Below, one piece after another: positions 21,919-32,865 of a DNA stretch of 64,000 nucleotides (its first letter is position 1; every line of letters starts with the position of its first letter). Both the position numbers and the translations under genes were made by a program. Under the pieces are notes generated by a model. The model was given only the letters and a program-made list of their open reading frames with translations. It had not been told where the DNA came from and did no database searches. The stretch covers positions 682,001 through 746,000 of the forward strand of contig VICG01000011.1 in assembly GCA_008692225.1 (NCBI GenBank). Reading direction: 5' to 3'. This DNA is from Monilinia fructicola (Eukaryota; Ascomycota; Leotiomycetes; Helotiales; Sclerotiniaceae).

Positions 21919-24900
21919 TTACATTAACAAGAGTAAACACACCATGACACACAAAGAAGTGAGCCCAAAATTCCGAACGTCTAATGCTCGATTTATGAAA
22001 ATTGGTAAGCGAGAAGAAGCTAGGCCTAAACTCTTTTTTTTTAAAAAACCACCAATTGGAGCTCGTCTAGGAGGCCCCGGATTTCTAGATGCTCCTCCAC
22101 TAATAGGGCTTCCAATTTCGCCTGGAGCGCCGACAGAGCGAAAATCATGAGGTATCGAGTCACTAATATAATGAATTTGGGGCTTTCCAGTGGAATCAAG
22201 ACGTATCTCAAAAGTACCGCCACCATTCATTTGATTTCCTTCAGTGTCGCAGATATCGAGCAGTTCCTTTTCAGAAACCGCATCTTCCCTCGAAGGATTA
22301 AGGAGAGCAACCTCATTCTTAATAGCATCAATATCCAACCATCCATCCGGTGTAGAACTCTGAAGGTTTTGGCAAGCCATACAGATCATCAATCTCACAG
22401 CTACCGAACGCGGTTGAGATGGACGAAAGTAGGGCGGCATCCCAAAAGAGTTGTTCATATTGAGACTTGTATTCCAGCCGCCACCAAAGCCATTAGATCC
22501 AGGCAGAGAAGAGGAACCAAATGGGTTTGGTGGTGCACCCCATGTGCCAAAAGAGTTCATCATGCCCGCTGGGTCCGAGCGATCCATACCAAACGGAGGT
22601 GGAAGGAAATTATGCCTTCCGGGATTACCAGGAGCTACACTCGAGCGTCGTGCGCCAACTCCAGCATTGAGAGGCTCATCAGTATCATCTAGTAAAGCAC
22701 TGCTACCAAGGTGTTTGCTCGATTCATCGGGATCACCACCACTGGATTTATCGCCATGACGGGTGCCGTGAACAATACTAGACGGTCTTTCCAATTGGTG
22801 CAGGTCTCGCGATAGGCTGAGCTTGTGTCGTCGATGATAATCCATCAAATGACCCAGATTGGTTTCGAGAATGAGCCTGCGAAGGGGGCGCTTCTTTGGG
22901 GGCGCCAAAAAAGCTGACTAATACTACCCATACCGTTTGGGGTCGGCTGTGGAAATCCAGGTGGTCCATGGCATAGGGGGAAGCCTCTACCTTGCGGCAT
23001 ATGATGCATGCCAAATCCGGGTTGGAATGGCGGCATACCCCCATTGGGAATGGGCAAAGGGCGAAATTGGGCTACCCATTGGTTGCTGATGTGGGAACAT
23101 TGAGTCATGATGTGGTCGCCCGAAACCTGGTGGTGCCATTGGCAAGCCTGGTTTGAAATCCTACAGGCATGGGTTGCATACCAGCAAATGGACTATGGGG
23201 AATACCTGGAGGGGCCTTTTAACGCAGAATGTATCGGAGAAGTAGCTTGTGGATGTTGTAAGAGAGGATGCTGTATTGGCGTTTTTCCCAGGTGGACCTA
23301 TTGGGCCAGGGCTGTTCGGTAGAGGAGTGACGGAGTTTGGTGATATACTCTGGTATTTACCAGAAGGAGTTCTAGGCAAACTTGAATGATTGTCTTGCTG
23401 AGAATTTGTCCGAAGCTTGATCGGAGTGGGTGCTTTTAGGAACAGCGGGAATGGCAACAGGAATGTGAGGTGAGGCTAAAGCATGACTCAGTTAGGCGTC
23501 GGTACTTGATTTGGGCGTCTTGAAGCTTGGGCGGCAGATTGAGCAGCCTGGACAGCAGCCTGTTGAGCGGTAAGTTCCTCACGTTTCTGTAGTTCCCTAG
23601 CTTCTTTGTCGGCCTTGACCCTCGCCTCCTTTTCTCGCTTTTCTCTTTCGTGCTTCTCCTTACGTTCCTTGGCCTCTTTTTCCTTGGCCCTCTTTCGCTT
23701 CCTGTGCTTGGCGCCTTAGCTCCTCTTTCTCCTTTTTCTCTCGCTCTTTGGCCTCCCGCTGCTTTCGTTCTTGTTCGGCCTGCCGCTCTCTTTGCTCTTG
23801 AAGTCGGCGTTGCTTTTTCCGCTTCCTTGCGCACTCGCTCTTCCTCGTCGCCTTTTTCTGTGCCTCTTTCTTCTTCCGATTTTCCTCTCGTTTCAGCCTT
23901 TGCTCCTCCGCTTTCTTCTCCTCAATTTCTCGAAGTAAAGCTTCTTCGGCCGCTTTTTTCGGCTTCTTCCGAGCCTTTTCTTCGGCCAGAGCCCGCTTCT
24001 TTTCTAGCATTTTTTCCTTTTTCTTTTGCGCATCTTTCGCCTCTTGGCTTTCTTTTGAGAATCTGCTCGACTTTCTTCTTCAAGTTCCTCGAGAAGCTTC
24101 TGCTGCCGTTCTTTTGCCACTTTTTCTTTGTACGCCGTCAAAACCCTTTGCTCGAACATCCGAGCAGCGAATATCTGGAACATGCGTCTTCCTTCCTCCA
24201 TTCGCTGTTCTTCAGTCATGGTATCCTGCTCTGTGTTAGTATAAGATTGGCGAGCCGTATTTCATCTCCACATACCATCTCCTCCTCATCATAGTCCTCT
24301 TCCTGGCTATCGTACTCATCTTCATCATCCTCTTCGTCGTCATAATCGTCTTCTTCTGGCGGCGGTGGATGATTATGAATGTGTCCGTGGGAATGGGGAT
24401 GCATGGAACCGTTTGGAGGGTGACCGTAATTCGCATTGGCATATTGTTCTTTCGCATCTTCTTCTCGCGCCATGCGACGCTCGGCTAGTTGCTCCATCAT
24501 TTCAATGAATTTCTTTCCGTCGTTTTTGAGCAGGTCGTCCGCCACCGTAAGAATTCCTCCCTGTACTGTAAGACTATTACCAAAATTAAAAAAATCCGTG
24601 GCGTGATTTCTGGAATTTCTTCCGGTTCTTCGTCACTATAATCGTCTTCGTCCGCATCATCCTCACTGTACTCCTCATCGCCCTCTTCGTCCTCATCATC
24701 GCCAAGTTGCTCTACTATCCTGCCCCTTGATGGTTGCTGCCCATTGAAAACCGGAGGTAACGATTAGGCGGTTGTAAGCCGCTCATGGCGCCAAATCGAC
24801 GTGGTGGGCCCATCATTGGCGGAGGACCGTCACCTCCTTGATGGTTTGCATATTGTTCGAGCTCTTCATAGTATGCATCGTAAAGTACTTTCTAGTTCCT

Positions 24901-25779
24901 CTTCGATAGCAGTGCGCTTGCGACCACACACAGTGCAACTACAAGAGTGTTTTTGCTGCTCTTTCATTTTCTTGAGCACGGCATCCTTTTCTACCTTGAC
25001 TAATGATTTGCGCTCATCTTCTCCAAGAGACAGCCAAAATTCCTTTATCCTCTCACGTTCTTCTTGGGATGATGTATTCCAGATTTTCTCTTTCGAAATT
25101 CCTGGCCCTCTTTGCATCGTCGGAGGGGACTGTAAAGAAGGGAGTGGTAGCGATACATGATTGCGTGATGAACCATTCGGGCCGTGATGTGCGTGATTAG
25201 AATGATCGGATTGCGAGGGACTTCGATTTCTTCTTCTTCTTTTGTTTCTTGCCGGAAGGATTCGTTTGTGGCATCGCATAGCCATTTGTCGAGGAACCAT
25301 CATGACCATATGAGCCGGAATATGCATCGCCTTCCTCGTCGCTATAATACGCATTGTCGTCCGCAGGTTCGAATGGTTCGTCGTCGTCGTATTGCTCCTC
25401 TAGGCCTGTTTCGCGAAAGCGTGCTTCCAGTTCCTGCATTTGTCTCTTGACGTCGGCAGAAGATGGTCCACCACTCGTCTGAGCGCCTTGTGCTTGTTCT
25501 GCAGCAGCTCTAGCAGCTTGTTTCGCCCTTCGTTTCTGCTTCTTGCGATTTACTGTAGGAGGTGCGCCATTGGTATTTGTGGGAGGGATGGGCAATTGGC
25601 CATTGGATTTTGTTGTAGTTTGTGCCATGGGTGAGAGATGTTTCGGATGACTCGCTCGTATTAGAATTCTTGGGTACTGTTATGGGCTTGCCAGCATCCT
25701 TCATCGATGGCTTCGTAGTATTCCTAAGATTCGGCAAATATGATGACTGACTTGTGTGCTTTCGTTGGTTTGCGGGCAT
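21919..25779 (-). CDS. NST1: Stress response protein Nst1, broken by many one-base frameshifts
   Basis: Cytoplasmic protein linked to salt and stress tolerance in yeast. The start is the ATG at 25779 (MPANQRK). Following the protein across frames gives, in order: a basic block ([20 protein letters not shown]), [20 protein letters not shown], an acidic region, a KKQKKKKKS tract, a conserved [36 protein letters not shown], a long Asp/Glu region, then a very long Glu/Lys/Arg/Ala coiled coil (about 24200-23600), and a Pro/Gly/Ser-rich C terminus ending near GGFFKKKEF. One real intron lies at 24226-24275 (GTATGT, TACTAAC, CAG). At least twelve frame changes occur, near 25635, 25235, 24890, 24760, 24596, 24043, 23850, 23815, 23690, 23490, 23436 and 22788, with several more at 22900-23230. 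Each is repaired by one base, and conserved residues continue on both sides. The true stop is unresolved (21919-22040). Confidence 0.85.
24226..24275 (-). other. Intron of NST1
   Basis: A 50-nt intron with GTATGT donor, perfect TACTAAC branch site and GCAG acceptor. It joins DYDEEEM to [14 protein letters not shown] in phase 0. It is listed because it is the only frame change in this gene that is a genuine splice event. Confidence 0.9.
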
Positions 25780-28025
25780 TGAGATGGGGTGTAGGGTTGA
25801 GGAGTTCCGGTAGCGACGACCGTGGCTAAGTGACAAGGTAATCTTAGATTTGGTTCGACCAGTTGTATCAACGACGGACCATATTTGGTGAAGAATCTCA
25901 AGGTATCACTTGCAGACTTACTCAAACGTTGTAGAATTAGTTCTCGCGCGGTTGCCCCACCAAGGTGTATGTTTGCTTTCGGGGGATGAACAATTATGAT
26001 TTGTGTGGGGGATGAGATTTGTACTATTCAGAGTGCGCGTGAATTATTCGGGGAGTATGAGAAGTTATTGAAGTTATTGAAGTTATTGTCTATGTAGGTT
26101 TGACAAGTCGTTATTATTGAGAGGGCACCATGAAATCCAGAAGGGAGTCTTCTAAGGGCTTGAACGTGAAATTGATGGTACGGGTACCTCTGAAGGTTAT
26201 TGAATCTAAGAAGTGAGGTGGCTGAGTCATCATACCTCAGGCATGTATCTGTAGGTGTGTATGTACCACCGACCTAGGGAGGTACCTAGGTATGTACGGA
26301 GTACAGTACTGTACATCATATATATCCGTACGGCATCTACCTGGGCCGGTGGTATATAGAAAGGTCCAGATACACATTTTGGCAGCACAGCCGAGGGTTC
26401 GAACTTACCTACCTACATACAGACCTAGGTAGAGTAGGTGCCTAGGTAGGTCGATAGATACTACTTACTTTAGTCTGCAAACCCGCGCGGAACGGAGCCT
26501 CTTATTTCTATTGCCTCATCACCTCCTTTACTTCCCGCGGCCACGATACTACCCTGGTCCCTAGTGTACTCAGTCATGTCGATATTGAATGTAGTCTCTG
26601 CGTCCACGGCCGTGGCCGGAAAGCCAGGGGAGCACTTTTTCAATGGAACTATCTAGATGATATAATTGTTCACGGATTTTGATTTATCTTGAAATGGTCG
26701 AACGGGGTGAAATCAAGTAGATGGGTGTTCTTGAAAGTGTAAATGGAGATTGACATTCTTATGATTCCAGTCATGCATGCATTCAAATACTTAAACAAGT
26801 TCGACAAACCGATTGCGTAGAATGGAATCAACGGGAGAATGCTTTACGAAAGTATAAATCCTAGTATTATTCTTACTACTGCAACCAACAGCGGCAACCA
26901 ATGATTTCAAGTTCACAAGCTGGGAAACATATTGGATCTAGGTCACATGCTGATATTGTGGATAAAAATCAATCGCATTGTGATATTCTTAGAAGGATAC
27001 GAGTACGTACCCTCAACCATCCATCTCTCATTTATATATTGGACGAACTGAATGATACAAAGGTTGGAATCCATGGGATGATGATGTTCTTAAAAGTATA
27101 CCCTCGGCTAGCCATTTCTCATACACATACTGTATGTACATGTTGGACGAAGTAAATGATATAAGGTTCAGGGAGATGGAGTCAATAGAATATTATTGTG
27201 GTTACTGTTCTTATGAGCATAAATTCATCCTCGTAACTTCAATTGTTCATGTGCCATCCATTCACAGGTACCCGTGGAGATATATACACCTCAGCATTGA
27301 ACAGACTGAGCGACATAAAGGGTTATGTGGGTATTACCTGATGTCACACACCTACTCCATAGATTTGAAAGGTCTGGAGTCTCGTCTCCACCGTCGAATT
27401 TAGAAACAAGTATAATTACCTACCTAGTAATCCTCACGCGTTCAGTACTAGGACTGGAGACAGTATTAACCTAGGTACCTGGTCAAGTAATGTTTACAAT
27501 GAAGTTGTGGCCATTTATACCCCATTAGGACTAGTCGTGTCGTTATTATATCATTCGTACCTCCACTGACACTGATGCTTTTCCAGATCCACGGACTGCT
27601 TAGATCAACCTGCCTTAGTAGTTTCTAGCTTTATGTACAAGTATCAAAGTTCTGGAACTGCAGTAGACGATCGGAACTCAAGAATCTTGAAAACGCGCAA
27701 GCAGGAAAGCTAACTAACTACTAGGTTACCAACAGGATGTCCTCGGTACAGTCCCTAGGTAGTCATCAAGGTTGCCAAAAAAAGAGACCAAGTACCGTAC
27801 GTACTCTAGAGCCTGTACATTATACCTTGGTAGGTAATGGTTACAGATAGGATCTTGCAAGTATTCAATTCTTTACCCTCTTTTATGCTGCACAGTGCCT
27901 CAGTAGGCACTTGGTGGGTAGGTCTTTGCCGGTACTCCTATTATTTTGCCTTCTCATTCGGTTACTTTAGGAGGTTATTAGGTACTAGGGAGGTAGGTAC
28001 GGTACTCCGTCGATAGGTAGGCAAG

Positions 28026-28170
28026 GTGGGTATATCCCTTTTCTTCTCCATCTTTCTCTTTCTCTTCCTATTGCCATTTCTATTTCTGTCTCTATCTCTA
28101 TTTCTATTTCTATTCCTCTTGGTCTCGCTGTTCCCCTCCTCCCCTCTTTCCCCCCTCTCATCTCATTGGG
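28026..28170 (+). repeat. Polypyrimidine tract
   Basis: About 145 bases almost entirely of C and T on the plus strand, built from TTTCTC, TTTCTA and CTCCCC units. Similar tracts are common in fungal promoters; here it lies about 2.3 kb upstream of RHO2. Confidence 0.8.
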
Positions 28171-28613
28171 TCTCATCTTATTCTTGCTGTGGGCCTCATC
28201 AAACCTTCAAATCATAGGTATCCCATGCAAGAAGAAATAGATAGATAGATAGGTATACTTTACTCTGTATAACTAACTGTTGTACTCAATAATCCCGAAT
28301 CGACTTACTCATCTTTGTTATTCAGCAAATATGCATACCAATTAGCTCTTATCATTCACACAACCTCACAAGACGGTAAGGTTGTTTGAATCATACTTGG
28401 GTATTCTTAAGAAAACTCGTCTAACACTTTCTAATTTATCCATAAATTCATCTTGATTGTTAACTGTCTGTACCTACCTAGGTACCTACCTTCCTACTCT
28501 CCGTGCCTGCTTGATAATACATGCGTAACTACCCAGCGTCTACTCCTTAATCGAACCTCTTCCTCTTCTGCGTCTTCTTCCTCCACCATTGCTATTAATA
28601 CCTACCCACCTAC

Positions 28614-28641
28614 CTACTAGTACCACTAGTACCACTAGTCC
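28614..28641 (+). repeat. Short direct repeat of ACTAGTACC
   Basis: Three tandem copies of a nine-base unit ACTAGTACC, containing an ACTAGT palindrome. Confidence 0.8.
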
Positions 28642-28732
28642 TTCTCTTACTGTCCAACTACACTTGCAGTACTAAGACTTCCAAGGTTTCCATTCATATA
28701 TGATTCAACACGGAAGCTCTCTCCCTATCTAT

Positions 28733-28775
28733 CACCCTACCACCCTACCACCACCCTACCACCACCCTACCACCT
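28733..28775 (+). repeat. CTACCACC tandem repeat
   Basis: Imperfect tandem units CACCCTAC and CACCACCCTAC, about four to five copies. Confidence 0.8.
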
Positions 28776-28975
28776 CCCTCGTGTAGATCTAATAGATCTT
28801 TCTACTAAGCCCAGTCCAAAGTTACCCAGTTCTACCTAGCTCCCCGGCCAGCTCGACTTGATTTTAAAAAAAAGAAGGTGCACGGTTCGAAGACCCAGTT
28901 CTTCTTTAACTTTACCTGCAACGATTAGAAAAGGAGATATTCTCAAAATATCTCGTATAATTTCAGTGCTCTCTA

Positions 28976-28998
28976 CAGTAGAACCTGGTTATACCGGA
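28976..28998 (+). repeat. Left terminal inverted repeat
   Basis: 23 bp, the perfect reverse complement of 29348-29370, directly preceded by the TA duplication. Confidence 0.92.
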
Positions 28999-29347
28999 CT
29001 TGGTTATACCGGAATCCTGGTTATACCGGAATTTTTTTTTCAATTTCACTTGATTTTATATGGAAGTAACGGAATTTTGGCCTATAACGGAATACCGGAG
29101 TATTTTTTCAAAATTCCGGTATAAACAGGTTGATTTATATAGGATTATTAGTTAACACGTAATGATTTACCAGAAAAAATTTGATTATATAATCTTATCA
29201 AAATTCCAATTTGTATAAATTGTATAAATTTGTAATAAATTTGTATAAAGCTGTATAATATCTGTATAAATCCTGTATAATTTTTTATGCATAACTGGTT
29301 ATACCGGAAACCTGGTTATACCGGATCTAATTGGCTGAAATTCTTTG

Positions 29348-29370
29348 TCCGGTATAACCAGGTTCTACTG
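29348..29370 (-). repeat. Right terminal inverted repeat
   Basis: 23 bp, the perfect reverse complement of 28976-28998, directly followed by TA. Confidence 0.92.
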
Positions 29371-29677
29371 TACTCTCCTTCGTCTCCTTCGAAACGACAC
29401 ATGTTCTCATACTCATTGAGTTTCTTCAATTCTTTGACGATCCAACTCCACTCACGGATTCATTTATTAGTCGTTTGCTTGATCTTGATTACCTAGGTAC
29501 TGGACCACCAGTCGACTGACTACTAGGTGTGTACTTGATTAGGTAGTTTTAGTTACTTGGTTAATTACGGAGTAGTTGTTTATTTGATTGATTACTTTAG
29601 TTGATTAGTTGATTACCTAGGTAGTGGATTGATTGATTGGTTAGTTATTTAAGTAGTGTCGGGTTACTGAGTTACTT

Positions 29678-29850
29678 ACTATTTACTATTTATTATTACT
29701 TTTACTACTTATTATTTACTATTTATTATTTACTATTTATCTTCTACTTTTTACTTATCTACTATATACTATTTATCTATTACTTTTATTACTACTTAGG
29801 TATTTACTACTTAGATATTTACTCCTTACTATTTACTACTTATTACTTGC
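29678..29850 (+). repeat. TTACTATTTA-type degenerate tandem repeat
   Basis: Roughly 170 bases of imperfect 7- to 10-base units TTACTATTTA, TTATTATTTA and CTACTTATTA. It opens a spurious Tyr/Phe/Leu-rich frame. Confidence 0.8.
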
Positions 29851-29917
29851 TACTTACTACTTCCTACTCATCCACCCACCTAATCCTTATATCATATCAT
29901 ATCCTACGGGATACATA

Positions 29918-30018
29918 TCATTCATATCATACATATCATACATATCGTACATATCGTACATATCATACATATCATTCATATATACCATACCATTCATACA
30001 GACCATACCATCCATACC
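29918..30018 (+). repeat. ATACATATC-type tandem repeat
   Basis: About ten imperfect units CATATCATA, CATATCGTA and CATACCATT. Confidence 0.8.
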
Positions 30019-30482
30019 ATTCATAACCTTATCCTTACATAATTACGCATTGCATTATTATTTATTGTCTTGCCTCCTCCATTCACCGTTCATTCATTCA
30101 TATTTAATTCTTATTATTCTTATTTCATCCCACCGGGGAACCACTTATATCCGAGTAATCTCCAAAGAATTGAAGCTTTTGAATTTCTCAATTCATTTTC
30201 TCATTCTCTCAATCTCTCCAATCTCTACAACGTCTTCCATTTCTCCAATTCCTCCAATTTCTTCACTTTCTCAATTTCTTCTCAATTCCTCGTATCAATA
30301 ATCTTTCTTTGAATCCACACGAAACTCTTCACGAAATTGCCTTGGACCCCTTAGACGATCATTTCCTGTCCTCCATTCCCTATTGCATGGTCTTCCTTTA
30401 AAATCCTCAGCGCGATATCCTTTTCCCTCTCACCAACACCACCACAAATAACTCATCTACCATATCATACGATCCAGCGATA

Positions 30483-31483
30483 ATGGCTCAACAGCCGGCA
30501 CAGAATGTCATGCGAAGGTACGTTGGCACATTCTATATAATAATATCCGATGGGTATCTCAGTCGCAGAGACTCTTCTTTCGCGACTTGTTTTTTTTATC
30601 TGGCCTCGCTATTTCTTGGGACAAGCAAAAGCAATCGACCTCTTTTATAGTCTGTCAGCGAAACCCCAGTGACGTTTGTCCTGGTTGAACAGCTGCTCCT
30701 TGCAAAGATCTGATATTAACATCAGTACAGGAAGTTGGTGATAATTGGGGATGGTGCTTGCGGTAAAACATCTCTACTCAGCGTGTTTACACTTGGATAT
30801 TTCCCAACAGTAAGTCGTCGGAAAAACTCGAAATATTGGTATGATTACTAATATCGATCTATAGCATTATGTATGTTACGTTGGCAGCAATTCTGGGCCT
30901 TTGTCTCTGTCAATTGTGGGATGCTGACAACTCAACTATTTTTAGGTTCCAACGGTGTTTGAAAACTATGTGACGGATTGCAGAGTCGATGGAAAATCCG
31001 TACAATTGGCATTATGGGATACAGCAGGACAGGAGGACTACGAGAGACTACGACCACTTGCATATTCAAAAGCCCATGTTATTCTAATAGGATTCTCAAT
31101 CGATACTCCAGATTCATTGGACAATGTTAAACACAAAGTAGGGTTGCAACTCCTGGAAATAGCAGATACGAAGTACTAATGTCTTGGCTAGTGGGTCGAA
31201 GAAGCAAACGAGCGGTGTCCAGGTGTTCCAATCATTCTCGTTGGGTTAAAAAAGGACTTGCGAGAAGACCCTGTGGCCAGAGAAGAAATGCGAAAGAAAT
31301 CCCTTGATTTTGTGGGAACGAAAGAAGCAGATGATATCGCAAAGGCCATCGGCGCAAGAAAATACTTGGAGTGTTCGTCATTGACCGGCGATGGAGTGGA
31401 TGATGTTTTTGAAAGCAGCTACACGAGCCGCACTTTTGACATTCGAAAAAGGGGAAAGTAGCGGATGCTGTGTTATACTATAG
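30483..31483 (+). CDS. RHO2: Rho2-type small GTPase; frameshift before the CAAX end
   Basis: Membrane-anchored Rho GTPase; in fission yeast Rho2 controls cell-wall alpha-glucan synthesis and polarity. Exons: 30483-30517, 30731-30809, 30865-30870 (a six-base micro-exon encoding His-Tyr), 30946-31137 and 31192-31483. Motifs: P-loop GDGACGKT (18-25), effector loop [27 protein letters not shown], a KKDL guanine-specificity segment, and [43 protein letters not shown] and RKYLECSS favour Rho2 over Rho1, Rho3 or Cdc42. Near 31412-31414 an A3 run carries one base too many; correcting it gives [23 protein letters not shown], with a CVIL prenylation box (a geranylgeranylation type, by rule) and 200 aa. 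As written, the frame ends before the CAAX box, so the protein would not be lipid-anchored. Confidence 0.9.
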
Positions 31484-32865
31484 GAGTAGGCGGACGGAGT
31501 TGGGGGATGGGGATATGTTGAACCAAGACGAAAAGATCGAAGTAGGATACAATCGGAACGTTTCGGGAACGGCAGCACCTTCAGAAGAATCATTACTACT
31601 CATGCATGAAGGAGTCAAATTTACGTTCTGATTCATCGCAAGTACATGGGCCGCTTGACCTGCGACAGGACACTTCAATGGCACTGGAAGACTTCAAGGA
31701 ATTTCGTCTATTTGAACCAAAATTTCACGACACGCCAGAAAGCACGAACGGAGCTGATAATGAATACGGATGTATTGCGCGAACGAATTTAGTTGTTTCT
31801 CTGTCGAACTGGTCAGGCTGGATAAAGCTTTTAATAACGAACGCAAAACATGGTCTCTATCCACAGTCTCCCTTCTCCTCGAGCCGGAGGGTTTTGGCTT
31901 GATTTCCCTTATCATTATATCTGTTTGATTTCTCTACTCCTTTAATAACGGGAAATGCATTTTACAAACCCCTGGAGGCCACTGGGAGAGGCTCGGAAAG
32001 GACCAGGAGGGTGGCGGAATTGGAGCTCGAGTTGGAAGCAATAGTAGAAGAGATAATACTATGGATGGGGGTGCGATGGTGTGTTTGCTTGTATTGCAGA
32101 TTAGCGTTGGGTTTTTAATGGTTATAGTTTTCAAGGGGGCTATGGTTACGGATGGATTTTAACATGGATATTGAATGGGAACTCGATGCATATTTGAGAA
32201 ATGGGGAGGTGGGATGGAGATGGAAAGAAAGACATTGACATTGTACATAAAATTACATAACAAGTGCCGTCTGATGCGGGCTGGGTGGTTGTGGCCCTGT
32301 TACTTTATGAATTGACCTTCTTTCCGTGACTTTATACAGAGGGTTTGGACGGCAATCCTCCCGTCTTCCGCGGCCTGTAGCCTGCATAATTCTACATCGT
32401 TAGGCCCAACTTCCGAGGTCCCCAACGTAAACTCCTTGGGAGAGGATGAGGCAAGGCCTGGCTTGCATTCGCCGTTCGAGATCTCTGACCCGAATTATAC
32501 CAACCCTCTTGTGGATAATTCTTCACATCATAAATATACAGGTCGCGCATGTTTTGGTTCCACGGCTTCTACCAACAGTGCCCCAAGCTCCTCTGCCTTC
32601 CATATATAGTCGTGCAGGTCCTACTCTGTTGTTAGAAACAAGCTCTAGTAGCTATGAAATCCGAAAAATAACAGTAGATACAAGAGATAATCAGACAGCA
32701 GTTGGTACTTTTTGTGTCCACATAGAAGATTACAGAACAGGTCTGTGAATAAGGTATTTCATCATATTACTCTCTACCAAAAATACATGGAAATGAAATC
32801 CGTGCAGCATGCGTACGTACCTTGCAGGGTGATATCAACTTTATCTCTCGCCTGTGATCGACGAC
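31484..32865. other. Intergenic between convergent RHO2 and mL40 genes
   Basis: About 1.4 kb containing the 3' ends of two convergent genes. Open frames such as 31606-31902 and 32446-32748 show no recognisable motif. No gene is supported. Confidence 0.45.

Larger units (their letters stand above)
25780..28973. other. Long intergenic region between divergent NST1 and RHO2, left part
   Basis: No supportable gene. It holds the NST1 promoter on the left, then many copies of the palindrome CCTAGG inside ACCTAGGT (near 26283, 26423, 26441, 27470, 27754 and 28478), TACGGAGTA/TACTCCGTA elements (near 26295 and 28004), and short repeats of ACCT/AGGT. The composition suggests an expanded regulatory or repeat-derived region. 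Confidence 0.5.
28976..29370. mobile_element. 395-bp non-autonomous TIR element (MITE, probable pogo/Tc1-mariner type)
   Basis: The ends are perfect 23-bp inverted repeats: the left begins CAGTAGAACCTGGTTATACC and the right ends with its exact reverse complement. Both are flanked by TA (28974-28975 and 29371-29372), a TA target-site duplication. Inside are five direct copies of the 12-mer GGTTATACCGGA (28987, 29002, 29019, 29297, 29314), plus one diverged inverted copy near 29113. The interior is AT-rich with no transposase frame. The CAGTA start and TA duplication fit the Tc1/mariner superfamily, pogo/Fot1-like branch, by inference. It would need a transposase supplied in trans. Confidence 0.85.
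29373..30482. other. RHO2 upstream region, low-complexity
   Basis: A T-rich region with TGATTGAT and TTACTATTTA repeats (about 29640-29850), CATATCATACATATCGTACAT repeats (about 29918-30018), then a CT-rich 450-bp leader (30070-30480) of the kind common before fungal start codons. Further CCTAGG palindromes lie near 29492 and 29614, and TACGGAGTA near 29566. No gene is seen. Confidence 0.5.

Noticed and set aside
21919..25779. Treating NST1 as four to six separate small genes
   Set aside because: The pieces are consecutive segments of one known protein in order on one strand, separated only by single-base shifts and one intron.
26390..26410. GGTTCGAA, tRNA B-box-like (also near 28884)
   Set aside because: No matching A-box or cloverleaf could be built upstream.
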